Assembly: GCF_032854445.1 (NCBI RefSeq)
Contig: NC_088305.1
Coordinates: 21,552,955 to 21,616,954 of the forward strand
Length of the DNA: 64,000 bases
From: Liolophura sinensis
Taxonomy: Eukaryota > Mollusca > Polyplacophora > Chitonida > Chitonidae
Reading direction: 5' to 3'
Part shown: one piece after another, positions 35,194 through 47,345 of the stretch
Layout: each line of letters opens with the position of its first letter
Position numbering within the stretch: the stretch's first letter is position 1
The notes under the pieces: generated by a model
What the model saw: only the letters and a program-made list of their open reading frames with translations
What the model was told of the DNA's origin: nothing
The model's database searches: none
Program-made: the position numbers and the translations under genes

Positions 35194-38100
35194 ATGCCAG
35201 TGTCATCAGCCGGTCAGGCTGAGATCATCAGATCTCATCAGAAAGATGACCTCTACCTGAACCACTTGAGGTCAGCAGTTGCGGAGGTCACACAGAGGCT
35301 GTTTGGTGAGCAGTACAATCAGGGCATGGTCTGGGCTGACTTTTAACCCTGTGTATCAGATTAAGCATTACTACAGATTGGGCACCAAAGCAAGGAAAAA
35401 AAAAAAAAGAAAGAGAGAAAATGACAAAGGGATATGTCAGGTCAAAAGGAAATGGTTAATTTTGATTGAAATACTTCCTGAAAGGCTTCATTTATGTGGC
35501 ATTTCTGTTTATATTGCCTTATTGCCTCACTATTTATTTAAAATTCCCTGCCAAAGACTGGGATTGAACCAGCATCGTGTCTGTGTGAGCGATTGAATTA
35601 ACCTGTCTTGAATATAAGTGAATTTTTTGTTTTGGTCTCTGAATGATGACATAATTATTGATTGCCTCTAGCCACGGAAAATAATTGTTTCAGGGGCTCA
35701 TACCTGGTTGTCCTGGCGATCGGAACTGGACTTGGTGGCAGATTTGGGCTATTTCCTGCTTACCACTTTTGCAGGTTCGGAATTGTACCTGTGTTTTGTG
35801 TATTCAGCCACATTTGGTGAATTGCAAGCAAGCTGTTTGCTTTGTCACACTTTAAACAATAGGAAACTTTTAAGTTTGAATTATTTTATTGCTTGGGTAA
35901 AAGTATTTCTGCTATATCAAGTGACCTGTCAGAAATTTTGGGCTACTGTTTTTAGTTACATATACTATAACCTGGATGTCTAATTAGGAGTAAGTAAACT
36001 AATTGAAGTAAGCAAATAATGTAGAATGCTGAAGAGTTCCCTTGTTTCTGTCCCTTGAATACAGTGAGACAGGCGGAAAGTTGCCTAACATTTTTGACAA
36101 GTCACATGGTACAGTAGGACTTTTTTTTTGTCTTTGGCGAGAAAGGAGTTCGATCTCAAAACTCCCCTATTACGACCCAACTGAATTGCCTCCTTTGAAG
36201 TCACAGACTTCCACCTATATGGCACATTTTTGGAGCCTGCTGTAGTTAGGTGGGACCATGCAGAACGTATTGAGAGATTTTAATCTGGGACCTTAGTATG
36301 CTGCAGAGCACTCAACAGCTAGCAAAAAATTGGAATAATTTACTTTCTGTATATATGTGTGATGTGACATCAATCAGTTTGCTGTCAGACTTCACACAAT
36401 GTTCGGGACTCATTGAAGAGTTACATTTAGTTTAGGAAAAGCAAATGGATGCATTTCCTTTTTGACCAGGTTTTGGTTTAAGCATATCTTGTGAGCATTT
36501 TTTTTCTGTGAAGCCCTGATCAAGGTGGCAAATCCTTTTGAGGTAAATGATCACCATAATCAGAAGATTAAAGGGGAGAAATTGCCTTCAGAGTTGCTCA
36601 ATGATACGTGTGGAAAGGTTGAAGACATGGGGTATAGTAGTGTGCAAAATTCAATTAAATTAAATTCCCAACTTTTCAGCAATATCGGAAATAGACCTCA
36701 GTGTTTAATCTAACACAACTATTATGTGCATAGCAGCTGGGCATCGATCATGGCTCTTAAAAGCAACTTCATGTTGTCATTAAAATGAAATCTAAACAAT
36801 GCAATAGCGAAAATGGCACAATTTCACCATGGCAGAATTTTACCTTGGGATAACATTCCAGTTTTTTGTTTTGGTTTTTTATGGAACTGGAAGGTTACAG
36901 TTATTTTCTTCAGCATTACATCATGTATTTTCTTCTGTCATATTAGTGGTTTTGTCAGCTGATGTCCTTGGAATGATCAACTGAAAGAAATTGCATTTTT
37001 TGACTTTTGCTGTAGGTTACCAGACTCTGGGAGAGGAGTATGTGAACACAATACAAGTGGATCTGACAAGACGAGCTGTGCCCTCAAAACTGGTAACTTC
37101 AGTAGAATGTTAATGTACGATGTTAGTACCTAATAATCGAGAAACATGGGATCAAACCCAGGTCGGGTCATACCAAAGAGTTTAAAAATGGTACTATTAG
37201 AATTATTTATGGAATTGATGTTTTACACCGTACTCAGGAATATTTTATTATAATATTTTTTTAACAGAGTATTTTATTTGATTTATTCATTTAATTGGTG
37301 TTTACGCCGTATTCAAGAATATTTCACTTATACGACGGCGGCCAGCGTTATGGTGGGAGGAAATCAGACAGAACCCGGTGGAAACCCATGATCATCCGCA
37401 GGTTGTTGCCAGACCTTCCCATGTACAGCCAGAGAGGAAGCCAGCATGAGCTGGACTTGAACTCACAGCGACCACATGGGTGAAAGTCTCCTGGGCCATT
37501 ACTCTGTGTTAGCGTACTAACCAACTGAGCCACAGAGGCCCCCACAATAGAGTATTATGGTGGGTTCAAACCAAGCAGAGCCTGATGGCAACTCATGATC
37601 ATTCATGAAATGAGATTCTTTTAATGCATGTATTTTTTATTATTTTTATGTCTATCAGAGAAGGCTGATCATGATACTTTGTCACATTGGTGGATGGTAC
37701 GGACTCAGAAAGACAGTTGATTGGCTTGAGAAGAAAGTACGGTCCGGGGCATTCCCTGACATGCCGGCAACGACAAGAGATGTTTTGTTGAAATGTCTGC
37801 CTGTTGTCCAACACGTTGTCACTATTGCTCACCGTTGTCACTTGGCTCTCTTCTACTTGAATGGAACATACTATCACATAGCCAAAAGACTGGCTGGAGT
37901 CCAGTATGTAAGTAGAAACTGCCCTTCTTGTAAGACCACACCAATTTAAATTGTTGTTCTACTGGTAGAATAAATCTTTTTTCAGTGTCAGGAGGGTATA
38001 AAGATAAAATAAAACTTGATCATCTAGTTTGTGGAAAATTTGGACTATCCCAGTATGTTTTCCTATTGAAGATGCATTAACATGATCAGAAAGCATTGAA

Positions 38101-41100
38101 AATGAGGAAAATTATAAAAAGATTGAACAAAATGGGATTTTCAGGTTTTTCCTGTTCCATTTTTGAGTGTATGCTCACCTGTAAAACGGAATAAAATTAA
38201 AAGAGCTTGATAACATTAAATGGTTATTTTGTACAATATTTGTTCCAGACTTCAGATTGTATCACGCTCATTATCTGATTGATGGCTGGATTTTATTTTG
38301 CCCCACTCAGATTCCATGGTGGTTTGATGTGCTAGAGCATGCAACTAAATTGTGTGGCCATTTGTGCAGTCTGTCATTTGTTAAAGACCACGTGTTTTGT
38401 GCCAATTTGTTGTACATTTCTGAATGTCACACATCGGAAAGTTCATTAGTAACTTGCCAAAGGCCATTGGTTTATTCAGTGCTCTTCGATTTCCTCCACC
38501 CATAAAACTGTCTTCTGTACAGTATTTGAAAAATTCTTGATTTGGACGTCAAATAAAAATTTTAGCCAAATGCATTTTTAAAATCCTGAGTTGAGGCATG
38601 CCTCAGACATCAAAATTAGCAATCTAGCAGCTTTGTTCCTAGGGGAAAACAACTAACAAAGAAACTGGTGCAGTCTCAATTAGTTATGATTATTAAAATT
38701 AATAATTACAAATTTAGTAACAGGCAATTCTCTGATGCTCAGGGTGCCAAATTTGTGTCAGCCTTATGTCAGTATACAGGGTTCAGAATGTTTGATGTTG
38801 TATTTGGAGTTTTTCATAATAATTCCCTCGTCAAAAATTGAGATCGTCAGATATGGTTTAAAGATGTAAAATGTGTTAGATTCCATCAATAAATGTTAAA
38901 ACAGACCATGGAAGTGGATAAATTACAACAAACAACCATTTATGTGTCTGAAATTATGAATATTATTAGCATGATAGAAAGTTATCCTTGCTAAGCTCAC
39001 TTTGAAGTCATAATTTTTATTTTAAGCTGTTAAAAACGAGTAAATTACCAAACATTTTAAGGCAGCGTCCTTGGTTTCATTTTAGCTTCAGTATCACACT
39101 GGGCCGATGGTCTCGTCAAACCGACCCAGTTTTCGTCTCCTAGGCTGGCTCTCTCTCATCCAGATCTGTGGTAGTGTAGGTGTAGAGGCATTTCGATTCT
39201 CACAGCGCTACCTGAAGGGAAGCTGGAAGAAGGGAGATAAACTTGAACAATGTGAAGATAATTGTGAAGAGTAAGTTGCCACAAATTCAAAGGAGTTGGC
39301 ATCATTGCCTTAGTAACAAGCTTGTTAGGCAGTGTTGCTAATATTTAAGTTCATCAATAACTTGCCAGAGGTCGGAGGTTTACTCTAGGTACTCCGCTTT
39401 CCTCCAGCTGTAAAACTGACTGGCATCAAGCAAGTGAAATATTCTTGAGTGTGACGTATCAAAAATAATGATATATATGTATGTTAAAGTGAACATAAAG
39501 CCCTCCACTACAGCTGAATTAATTAATAAAGTAGGATTCCAGAAATGTTTTATAAATATTGAAGAGATTCTGCAAAATAAATAGCAAATGGTCGTATGTA
39601 CCTAGCCGCTCATTTGGTGACGCCATTTTGCCATGTTATAAGTATCTAGTGATGTCAGAAAACCTAGGAGCATAAAAAGAGAAGACAAACAAAAAGGCCT
39701 GATATCAACCACAAAGTATCAGCTCATTTCCCGTGTTCAAAGGGCCGATATTTGTTTTAGTTTAGCGAGGATTAGGGAGATGTTTGTGGACACAAGTGTT
39801 GTGTTTTAGTGGTTCTATTTGTCGTGCCACATGGGTGTAAGCATTTGACCTAGCTGGCTGTACCGACTGGCTGTTCACTGAACATAGCAGGACCTTCTTT
39901 CTGATTGATGACAGACTCTTTCATTCAGATTTTGGTTAGATATTTTCAGAATAAAACTGACTTTGCTAAGGAAAAAACATGCAAAGTCACAATATTTTTT
40001 TTCAAGCAATGGCTCTCCCAAGGCAGTTTTCTGGCCAGCTCACCAGGACAAGTTACTGCAGTATCCTGCCCAACATGTACGCATTGTGACACTGGCAGCC
40101 GTTCTCAATTTCCTGCTCATAAATATGTGGTCCAAAATGCAGCAGTTTAACAGAGACTAGCAGCAAAATTCAGTTTTTTGCATCGGTATGTGTCTATTCA
40201 AAATAAGAAACCACATTGACACTCGATAGGTTTCTTGACGCTTTCAGCGCTTGTGATTGGCCTCTTAAGTTCATAAGGGCTTTTACAATATGGCTACTTG
40301 GAGTGAACTGTCCGTCAGTGCCGTATGCCCAACGCTGAACTTCCATCTTCTCGGCTTTCAAAACTTTATAACATTTTTTAACATATTTTTCTGTGACAAC
40401 TGTATCGTGTATCATTTTTTCTGTGTATATATAGTGCCAAACTTCATGCTCACTTTAATTATACGTTATGACAGATGCAGAGGCTGATTTCATGTGATTT
40501 CATTTCTGAAATGACTTGGAAAGAGAAGGTTTCCAGATGGAATATCTGACAAGCAAATCCTTTAATGCATCACTGGTGCCATTTCTCTGCATTATATTTC
40601 TCTTGGTTATGTACAGAAGACAAGAGTCTGAATATGTACCGAACTGGAAGAAGTGCTCTCTGTGTTTGGAGGGAAGAAAGGATGCCACAGCTACTCCTTG
40701 TGGTCATCTGTTCTGTTGGCAGTGCATCCATGAGTGGTGTCAAACCAAGGTGAGCCCTCAAATATTTAGAAATAAATTTAACGTGGATGGGAATGATGGT
40801 TGAGTTTCAGAAATACTCAAAAGATAGACTGAGACATTTAAAACATGTAAGAATTGGAAGTATTTGTACACTATGCTCAGATTTTTCAACAGTTTGTCAT
40901 TTGAAAGGGAATTAAGCTTTCATTTGGATGCAGTAAGTAGATTTATACGGGAATGTTTTTTTTGATTTTCCATCAGTAAGATAAGTGCTTTAACACTTCA
41001 GGTACATTATTAAGACAAGTGCCACTAGTATGATAAAACAGTTAGGCACAAAATTAAGATAATAGGGTAATCGTTTAGGCACATTTGATAAATAAAATGA

Positions 41101-41204
41101 TCTGTTTAAGAGTTTGGTAGTCCTTTTGTTTTCAGACAGAATGTCCACTATGTCGGGAGAAGTTTTCACCAAGCCGTCTGATTCATCTCCAAAATTACAG
41201 CTGA
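35194..41204 (+). CDS. PEX10: Peroxisome biogenesis factor 10 (peroxin-10, RING E3 ubiquitin ligase)
   Basis: PEX10 sits in the peroxisomal membrane and, with PEX2 and PEX12, ubiquitinates the import receptor PEX5 for recycling. Coding exons: 35194-35305, 35694-35774, 37016-37092, 37659-37907, 39092-39270, 40617-40749, 41136-41204 (TGA). Phases join to give 299 aa, close to the family's usual 300-330. Family blocks seen: SWRSELDLVADLGYFLLTTF, joined exactly to AGYQTLGEEYVNTIQVD; the hydrophobic HLALFYLNGTYYHIAKRL; and RLLGWLSLIQICG. The C-terminal RING (about aa 246-287) has CSLC, TPCGHLFCWQC and CPLCREKF, with all C3HC4 ligands. An acceptor at 35103 implies an upstream untranslated exon. Exon 5 could start six bases earlier (39086) in frame. 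The exon 2 donor (GTTCGG) is poor but gives the exact family junction. Confidence 0.93.
37202..37610 (-). repeat. Older SINE family 1 copy, split by a younger one
   Basis: The left piece (37202-37265) has GATGTTTTACACCGTACTCA and AGGAATATT. The right piece (37557-37610) resumes with ATGGTGGGTTCAAACC and GCAGAGCCTGATGGCAACTC. A younger SINE sits between them. Confidence 0.7.
37274..37548 (-). repeat. SINE family 1, full length, inserted into an older copy
   Basis: Complete element from TTATTTGATTTATTCATTTA through GGTGGGAGGAAATCAGACAG to the head GGGCCTCTGTGGCTCAGTTG (minus strand). It is flanked by AGAGTATT at 37266-37273 and 37549-37556, an 8-bp target-site duplication. In PEX10 intron 3. 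Confidence 0.85.
38450..38550 (+). repeat. SINE family 3 fragment
   Basis: TAACTTGCCAAAGGCCATTG, TTTCCTCCACCCATAAAACT and AAAAATTCTTGATTTGGACG. Members of this third group end like family 1 but have a CCCATAAAACTGACT block in place of CACCATAATGCTGGCC. Confidence 0.6.
38551..39085. other. PEX10 intron 4, no further feature
   Basis: AT-rich intronic sequence with no repeat or exon recognised. Confidence 0.4.
39355..39468 (+). repeat. SINE family 3 fragment
   Basis: TAACTTGCCAGAGGTCGGAG, TTTCCTCCAGCTGTAAAACT, then AAGTGAAATATTCTTGAGTG, TGACGT. The best-preserved family 3 copy here; it shares the last 30 bp with family 1. Confidence 0.65.
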
Positions 41205-41351
41205 TAACATGAAAGGCTTCTCAATGTTTAAGAAACAAACTAATAAGACGCTCAGGAAATGTGCCAGTATGACCTTATAGTGGATGAGGGGACGTGTAAC
41301 TACATGTATTATGGTACATCTAAATTGAACTAAAACATGTGACATGTTTCC

Positions 41352-41504
41352 TCTCTGGTTGCATGTGGTAGGTCTGCTGGCAATGTGTGGATGGTTGTGG
41401 GTCTCCCTCTGGGTTCTTCCCACTGTACCACTGGCAAGAATAAGTGAAATTTTCTTGAATAACGGTACAGCTTAAAACTCCAATCAAATAAATAAATAAA
41501 ACAC
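41352..41504 (+). repeat. SINE family 1, 3' part
   Basis: GGTAGGTCTGCTGGCAATGT, GTGGATGGTTGTGGGTCTCC, AAGAATAAGTGAAATTTTCT and AATCAAATAAATAAATAAAA. Lies 150 bp after the PEX10 stop and probably within its 3' UTR. Confidence 0.75.
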
Positions 41505-42790
41505 TAAATTTAGGTAATTGTTGTAGCATAATGTAAGCAATAGGATTCTCCTGCAGTAAATAAGCTTGGTAACTGGTGCATTATAAGCCAGGTCGCAGCT
41601 GTATTATAGGCTTAATAACTTGTGGCAGAATCAATACCTCGAATTCTGGAACTGGGGTCATACCTCTGCCAAGCTGACCTGTCTGGTTTATACATGCAAA
41701 GCAATGTGATGAGCTTTCTTAGATTTGTTGATATACCACATCTTGTTACATTTATAGCACATCAGAGTGTGTGGGCGGTATAATACCACACCTTCTGCTG
41801 TCTTGCAAACAAATCAAACACTGTTTTAAGCCTATCATGCGTATAATGTATGTGATGACGTCTGTTGAGTGTAGGTTCATTCACCATCTTATGATGGCAT
41901 GATATTGCTGTTGTTTGAAAAGTGCAAAATTGTGTCAAATAAGTTGTGTGTTCTGTACTAAAGTACATCTTGTCTTGTCTTGCATGAAACTGATTCTGAT
42001 TTCCAGTATTGGAAATCAGTATGGTAAGTAACTGTTTCACAGGTCTTGATTATTTCTCCTGTTACTATTATTATTATTAATTATTAGTTGTAGTATTGTT
42101 ACATGTACTCATATTTAATTCATCTTCAAAGAGTAACTGATTATGAGTGATGGACTGACTTGATAGATTGTCTTGAGGAATGACTTGATGTGAAAACTAA
42201 TATTCAGATTTTGGAAATTTTTATCAAATGTTTATTGCATGTTTAAGTACAGCATTTGTAATGACTGACTTATCGTGACAATTTCTGTGAATGGCTTGAA
42301 TGTGACATTAACTATTATGTATATGAATGAGAACTTTTATCTTCTGAGCAACTAATGTTAACCAAGTAAACCAAAATGGTAAGTTGTGATCACTTGAAAG
42401 TATAGAATCAATAAATTTTTATATTTTACCAATTAGAAAAGTGTTTCAGTTGGTTGATTGTTTACGTGCTTTTTCAAGTACCCATATTTAACATTTTACC
42501 AGTGTATACGTCTATGTTTATATATATTGTGTAGTTTTACAAGCCTCAAAACAGTCACCATGCAGTTTAATATGTCAGGTAACATATTGTATGTGCCCGT
42601 TGTGAGTTGTGGCAGCTTCAAGGAGTTTACCCTGAGGAACATGTTCTCTGACAAGACATCTGATGGCATACTGGAAATACAGACGTGTATGTGTGTGCAG
42701 GTTGTCGCATTTCATATGGCTCCCCCTTTTAGTTTTCGGATAGTTGAAAATGGCTTGTTTTCCATCAATATGGCATTCACATGTGGGAAA
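41505..42790. other. PEX10 3' flank; one candidate poly(A) signal
   Basis: AATAAA at 42410-42415 could end the PEX10 transcript, but AATAAA words inside the SINE tail at 41.5 kb are alternatives. No exon recognised; open frames here look random. Confidence 0.3.
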
Positions 42791-42794
42791 ACTT

Positions 42795-42922
42795 GTAACT
42801 TAGCACAGGTTGGTTGTTTACAAAGGGCACTGGTTTCCTTCACCCATAAAACTGACTAGTATCCTGTAATTAAAAAATTATTAAAGAAGATTTAAACAAC
42901 AATCAAATAAACAAACAAACAC
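42795..42922 (+). repeat. SINE family 3 copy
   Basis: TAACTTAGCACAGGTTGGTT, TTTCCTTCACCCATAAAACT, GACTAGTATCC, ending AATCAAATAAACAAACAAAC. Confidence 0.65.
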
Positions 42923-42934
42923 TAAAGGGTAGTG

Positions 42935-43050
42935 CAGCTCTCCGGCCTTCCATGAGAAGGTCACCGGTGCTCTGCCAGTGGTTTACTAAGGGCACTCATA
43001 TTTCCTCCTCACACAAACTGATGGCCATCTAATGAGCGAAAAAATCTTTC
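42935..43050 (+). repeat. SINE family 3 copy, diverged
   Basis: TCCGGCCTTCCATGAGAAGG, GTGGTTTACTAAGGGCACTC and TTTCCTCCTCACACAAACTG. It follows the previous copy in the same orientation, with its tail decayed. Confidence 0.5.
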
Positions 43051-43334
43051 CTTTCACTTTTAAAGATCATAACAAATTCAAATTATTTATACATGTAGGC
43101 CTACCTGACATTTAGCAAAACATCTAAACAGTTGAGAAAAAATGGCAGTCTTGTTTTCTTGGTTCCCACCGAAATGGGCAACTAACACTGGGGAGACTAC
43201 CTGCAGTATATGTTTACTGCCTCCTGTAAGTGATGAGTATGCTCTTATCACCTTCTTTTAACATTTGCATATGAACTGTAAACTTGTGCAAATTCAGACC
43301 TCTGCCAGGACAATATTATAGACCTTGTATACAT

Positions 43335-43592
43335 GTAGACTGGGGACCATCATGGCCAAGATCATTGTGCAATGACCCGGGAGCCTTTCATCAATACGTC
43401 AGTGTGAGTTCATGTCTAGCTCAAGGTGGCTTCCTGTCCAGCTGTAAGTGGAAAGGTCTGGCAGCAACCTGTGGATGGTTGTGGATTTCCCCTGGGCTCT
43501 GTCTGGTTTCCTCCCACCACAATGCTGGCTATCGTCGTATAAGTGAAATATTCATGAGTATGATGTAAAAGACCAATTAAATAAATATATGT
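43335..43592 (+). repeat. SINE family 1, near full length
   Basis: Head partly decayed (CATGGCCAAGATCATTGTGC, AATGACCCGGGAGCC), then TGTGAGTTCATGTCTAGCTC, GGCAGCAACCTGTGGATGGT, CACCACAATGCTGGC and a short AATAAATATATG tail. Confidence 0.8.
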
Positions 43593-44550
43593 AAATCAAA
43601 TAAATGCAGACCTACGTGTTTGCAAATACAACAGCTTTAATCCCCTTACCGGGGTGCTGTGAAGGAGGGTTATTAAACACATTTCAGGAGAGTTTGCTCA
43701 GAACTGTCAAGATAAAGCATCACTTTGTACACCTTCATAGAAACAAATCATGGAAACAAATTAAAAGACAAATTTGTCACACATGAGGCTCCTCCAGACA
43801 TTTTACTCACTCCATTTCCTCCCTTTTGTTCTCAATGTCTTTGAGACATCGAGAGGTGAAATATTTTCACTTCTTGCTTGACTTCTAACATATGTCATGC
43901 TCTGAAATTTTACACGTGTAGTTACATAATAAAACAGCCCTGTCACTTTTGGGAATGGTTTTCTAGGTTTAAGAACATATAAGTAAAAGAATTAATGTCA
44001 AAGTTCTCAAAACTTTTTCGGAACCATTCATTTTTTCTTTTAATTAGGACAATAAATCTTTTTAAATTGTGAAAAGTGGTGAGAAGAAAAAGCATGCATT
44101 TAAAAAGAGCCTTGATACTTTCACAATTTTGTCTTTTCACTAATGATATAAAAGTAAGCAAGTTTTAATTCAGCGATTTTTTATCTTCCACAATATATAT
44201 CATATATATATGATTATCTTATCCATATTTTGGACCACAAAATTGATTTTAGTGCGGGTTTACTTCTGACATTGAAGTCAACGAGGAGGTGAAGACATCA
44301 GCTGAAAACGAATTTATCTCTCTGCGAACATCCAATTCACATTCAACAGGTTTATCCAGTAATGGAACTAAATGCATGAGCTGCACAGGCGGTATAATCC
44401 GATTACAACGCTTAAGAATGCTAATCACCCGTATGTGATTTCATATTCCTATGAAGTGTTACGGTTATTTACACAGCGATAATGAAAGCGACCGCGCTAG
44501 CTCTGTGAAAGGAAAGTACATGTGAACATACAGGCAGACTGACCTACATT
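43593..44550. other. Intergenic DNA, no feature recognised
   Basis: AT-rich; short open frames only, none with family features. Confidence 0.4.
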
Positions 44551-44555
44551 TTCTG

Positions 44556-44614
44556 TGACGTTTGCGATGAACACACTGAAACTCATGACGTCACAACAAT
44601 ATCCCATGACGTTT
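44556..44614 (+). promoter_or_regulatory. CRE-type promoter element cluster
   Basis: A perfect palindromic CRE, TGACGTCA, at 44586-44593 is flanked by two half-site variants TGACGTTT (44556-44563 and 44607-44614). About 90 bp downstream is a consensus donor, so this may be a CREB/ATF-responsive promoter. Which gene it serves is inference; ZMYND11 is the next gene on this strand. Confidence 0.4.
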
Positions 44615-44639
44615 TAAACAGCATCTTCAATATTTGATG

Positions 44640-44701
44640 CCATATCCAGGCATTTTGGTGTTCCGGCTGTTTTCTCAAGAGAAATTCAGAGATCGAGAAA
44701 G
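44640..44701 (+). other. Candidate untranslated first exon (donor at 44702)
   Basis: CGAGAAAG|GTGAGT is a full-consensus donor just downstream of the CRE cluster. ZMYND11's first coding exon begins at an acceptor two bases-plus-AGC before its ATG, so it needs an untranslated upstream exon; this one is 8.9 kb away. The 5' edge given is arbitrary. Confidence 0.3.
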
Positions 44702-46929
44702 GTGAGTTTCTTGTCGATATGGCCAAATGTCAGTAACCGTTTATTGTATCCGTCCTAGTAGGAGACTGGACTCCTTACGCATTTCATGGACAACTTAAAT
44801 TTTTGGACAGATACGGCGAATCGATAACAACAACAACGATTTCTAAAATTCGTACACTCTTTGAACTGAATTGAACGCATCTAATAAATAATTCTTTGAA
44901 CTGTGGAATTTGCAACATGATGTGCAAACCTTCCTGTCTATTTTCGTTTTTCTGAATTGCGCCATGGAATTCCTTCTGCAACAACAAGATTTAAAGTTCT
45001 AGTTTAACATGTAACCTGTGGCGTATGGGACTACAGCTGCAGGCTAAACACTGATTTACTCCTAGTAAACGAGCCTCTTTGAAAAGTACGTGTTGGATAT
45101 TAAATTAATTAGTGATGCTATAAATCTCAATGACAGTATTATTTGAACTAATCGAGTCAGAATATATTACAATTTCATAGTTCAGTGATTCAAAATGTAT
45201 AGCTATTCAGTTTTCACCCGTTACTATTTTTTTTCTTTGGAGGCAACATACTGTACTAGTCATTTAGATGAACTCAGTGTTACAATTTTAATATTTTGAC
45301 ACTCAGTGTAACACTGAATCCATCCCTATCTGTCAAAAAAAAAAAAAAAACAATTGTCATACATTTCCAATGCCAACTGGAAAGGAAATGGACTAAATGA
45401 GGTATGCTGTCATAGCACACAAACTTACTTCCATGAAAAAAAAAAACAGGGTTTTTTTTGTGTGTGTTCTTCTTGATTGAATTATGAAGATTGAAGTTGT
45501 GTCTATAAAGCGAATAAATTAATTTCATCGTTCAGGGTAGAAAGGGAGCATTCAAGATTCATTCAGAAAGTTACATAAAAATGAGGAAAAGAGAAGCAAG
45601 TTTAATGGCCATGAGAGGAAAGGAGGTTCGAGCTCTGCACCATATGTTTTTAAATGATAGGGATTAACTTAGACTTACAATGAATGTCAGAATTTGAAAA
45701 TAACACACTCTCGAGATGGACTACCACTATACATGTCTGCTCCAGTAGATCTAAGCTAAACTCATTGTTTATATTCCTTGCTGCTGTTGCTATAATTTGA
45801 GTCCATGGTGTACATCCTGAGTGAGTCGTTCATGACAGCTGCTTTATGTGCAAAGCCGGTTGGTTACATCTGAATTCATTTGTTTTTTGTTCAAAGAATA
45901 TTTTATGCAATGAAATGAACAAAGATTGACAAACAGCAGAGCCTGTATAAATTCATATTTAAAAATGGTCTAAACTGTATAAAGTCTTCGTTCGACTTGT
46001 TTACAGCTACTTAACTCAGTTTGTACCCATCGTGGTGTAGTGATTTTTCTGTATTTTATAACAGTTTATTATGTAATACGTGTCATTTCATCAGGTAACA
46101 AATCTAGGGACACCTACATTTTGAGAGCCTGCACAAATTGTTAGTGTAAAATCATGTAACTTATCTAGATGAGGAGCGTGAAATATGACACCAGAGTTGA
46201 AAACTTTGCACAAATATTATTGTTGTTGTATGTATATGCCTCACTTGCATATGAACTTACTGGCAGATTTAATTACCCTCGGTAGCACATGGCAAGCAAA
46301 CAAATTACACGTTACAATTAATCTCACTTTATTACAGCAATTTATACACATCAAGATCATACCATGATGAATGGATTACTTATTTATTGAGAAATTTCAG
46401 TTTTCTTGCCAAAAAATGCCCTTTTAGAATCACTTTGGTATCCGTTTTAGAATCACTTTGTTATCCATTTTTTTCACTAGTGTGTATTGCCACAATCTAT
46501 CAGTTGAAGAGAAACAAGAGCGCAGGCAGTTGCTGGCAGCATGTGTACAACAAAAAATGAGGACGGGTATTGTTCTATCTGAGATATAATAAGTATAAAA
46601 TAAGAACTGGCAATATTTAACTACTATATTCACATCAGCACTTGGCCAAACAGTTAGGATAGACTGCTGTGTGCCTATCTAAGTGTATGTAACATTGTTG
46701 TTGCCTAGCTATTCTTTTGAGTGACTGTTGATCAAGATTGCAGTGATATGTTACATTTGGTGGTGGAGAAGTACTGTGCCACTATACTATTTTCACCCAT
46801 GGAAATCATGTTTAAAAACAGTCAACTGAAAGAAAGTTGTTTGACACACTACAGCACATCCTTTGCAAACATAAGAATGCCTAAAACAATTTTCTGAACT
46901 GCTCTGAATTACATTAATTTCATGTGAGA
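44702..46929. other. Non-coding DNA, possible ZMYND11 5' intron
   Basis: No exon, RNA gene or clear repeat recognised. AATCACTTTGGTATCCGTTT-like words repeat twice near 46430. Confidence 0.35.
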
Positions 46930-46944
46930 GTAGGGATTTTTTTT

Positions 46945-46986
<42 letters not shown>
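46930..46986. repeat. Poly(T) tract
   Basis: About 55 bases of T interrupted by a single C. The exact length should be treated as unreliable. Confidence 0.85.
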
Positions 46987-47214
46987 GTATTCTTTCTTCA
47001 AAGTTGTTGAAAGGTTTGATAGCACGATGTAATAATTGATGCTGGAGTTTTAGCAACAAAATATTTTTATTACATTGTACTTTTATTTGCCTCTTAAAAA
47101 TGCAGCGTTTCATGTAGGTTTTATGTGGGATACAGTAGTCTTGGGTACATGTACATGGTTAGTTTTACCTGTATTGGATAAAGTGGAATTCTGTACTTTT
47201 TCCTGTACTTTTCT

Positions 47215-47345
47215 AAAATTTATTTATTTATTTATTTGGTTGGTGTTTTATGCCGTACTCAAGAATATTTCACTTATACGACGGTGGCCAGCATTATGGT
47301 GGGTGGACACCGGGCAGAACCTGGGGGAAACCCACGACCTTTTGA
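47215..47345 (-). repeat. SINE family 1, 3' part
   Basis: TTTATTTATTTATTTATTTG, GGTGTTTTATGCCGTACTC, GGTGGGTGGACACCGGGCAG; ends at AAACCCACGACCTTTTG. Confidence 0.85.

Noticed and set aside
39905..40160. Extra PEX10 exon or retrocopy around 39.96-40.15 kb
   Set aside because: The frames look somewhat coding-like, but no peroxin motif was recognised, and the flanking PEX10 exons join in phase without it.
42458..42859. 133-aa open frame as a gene
   Set aside because: Its end is a SINE family 3 fragment and the rest shows no recognisable domain or splice context.
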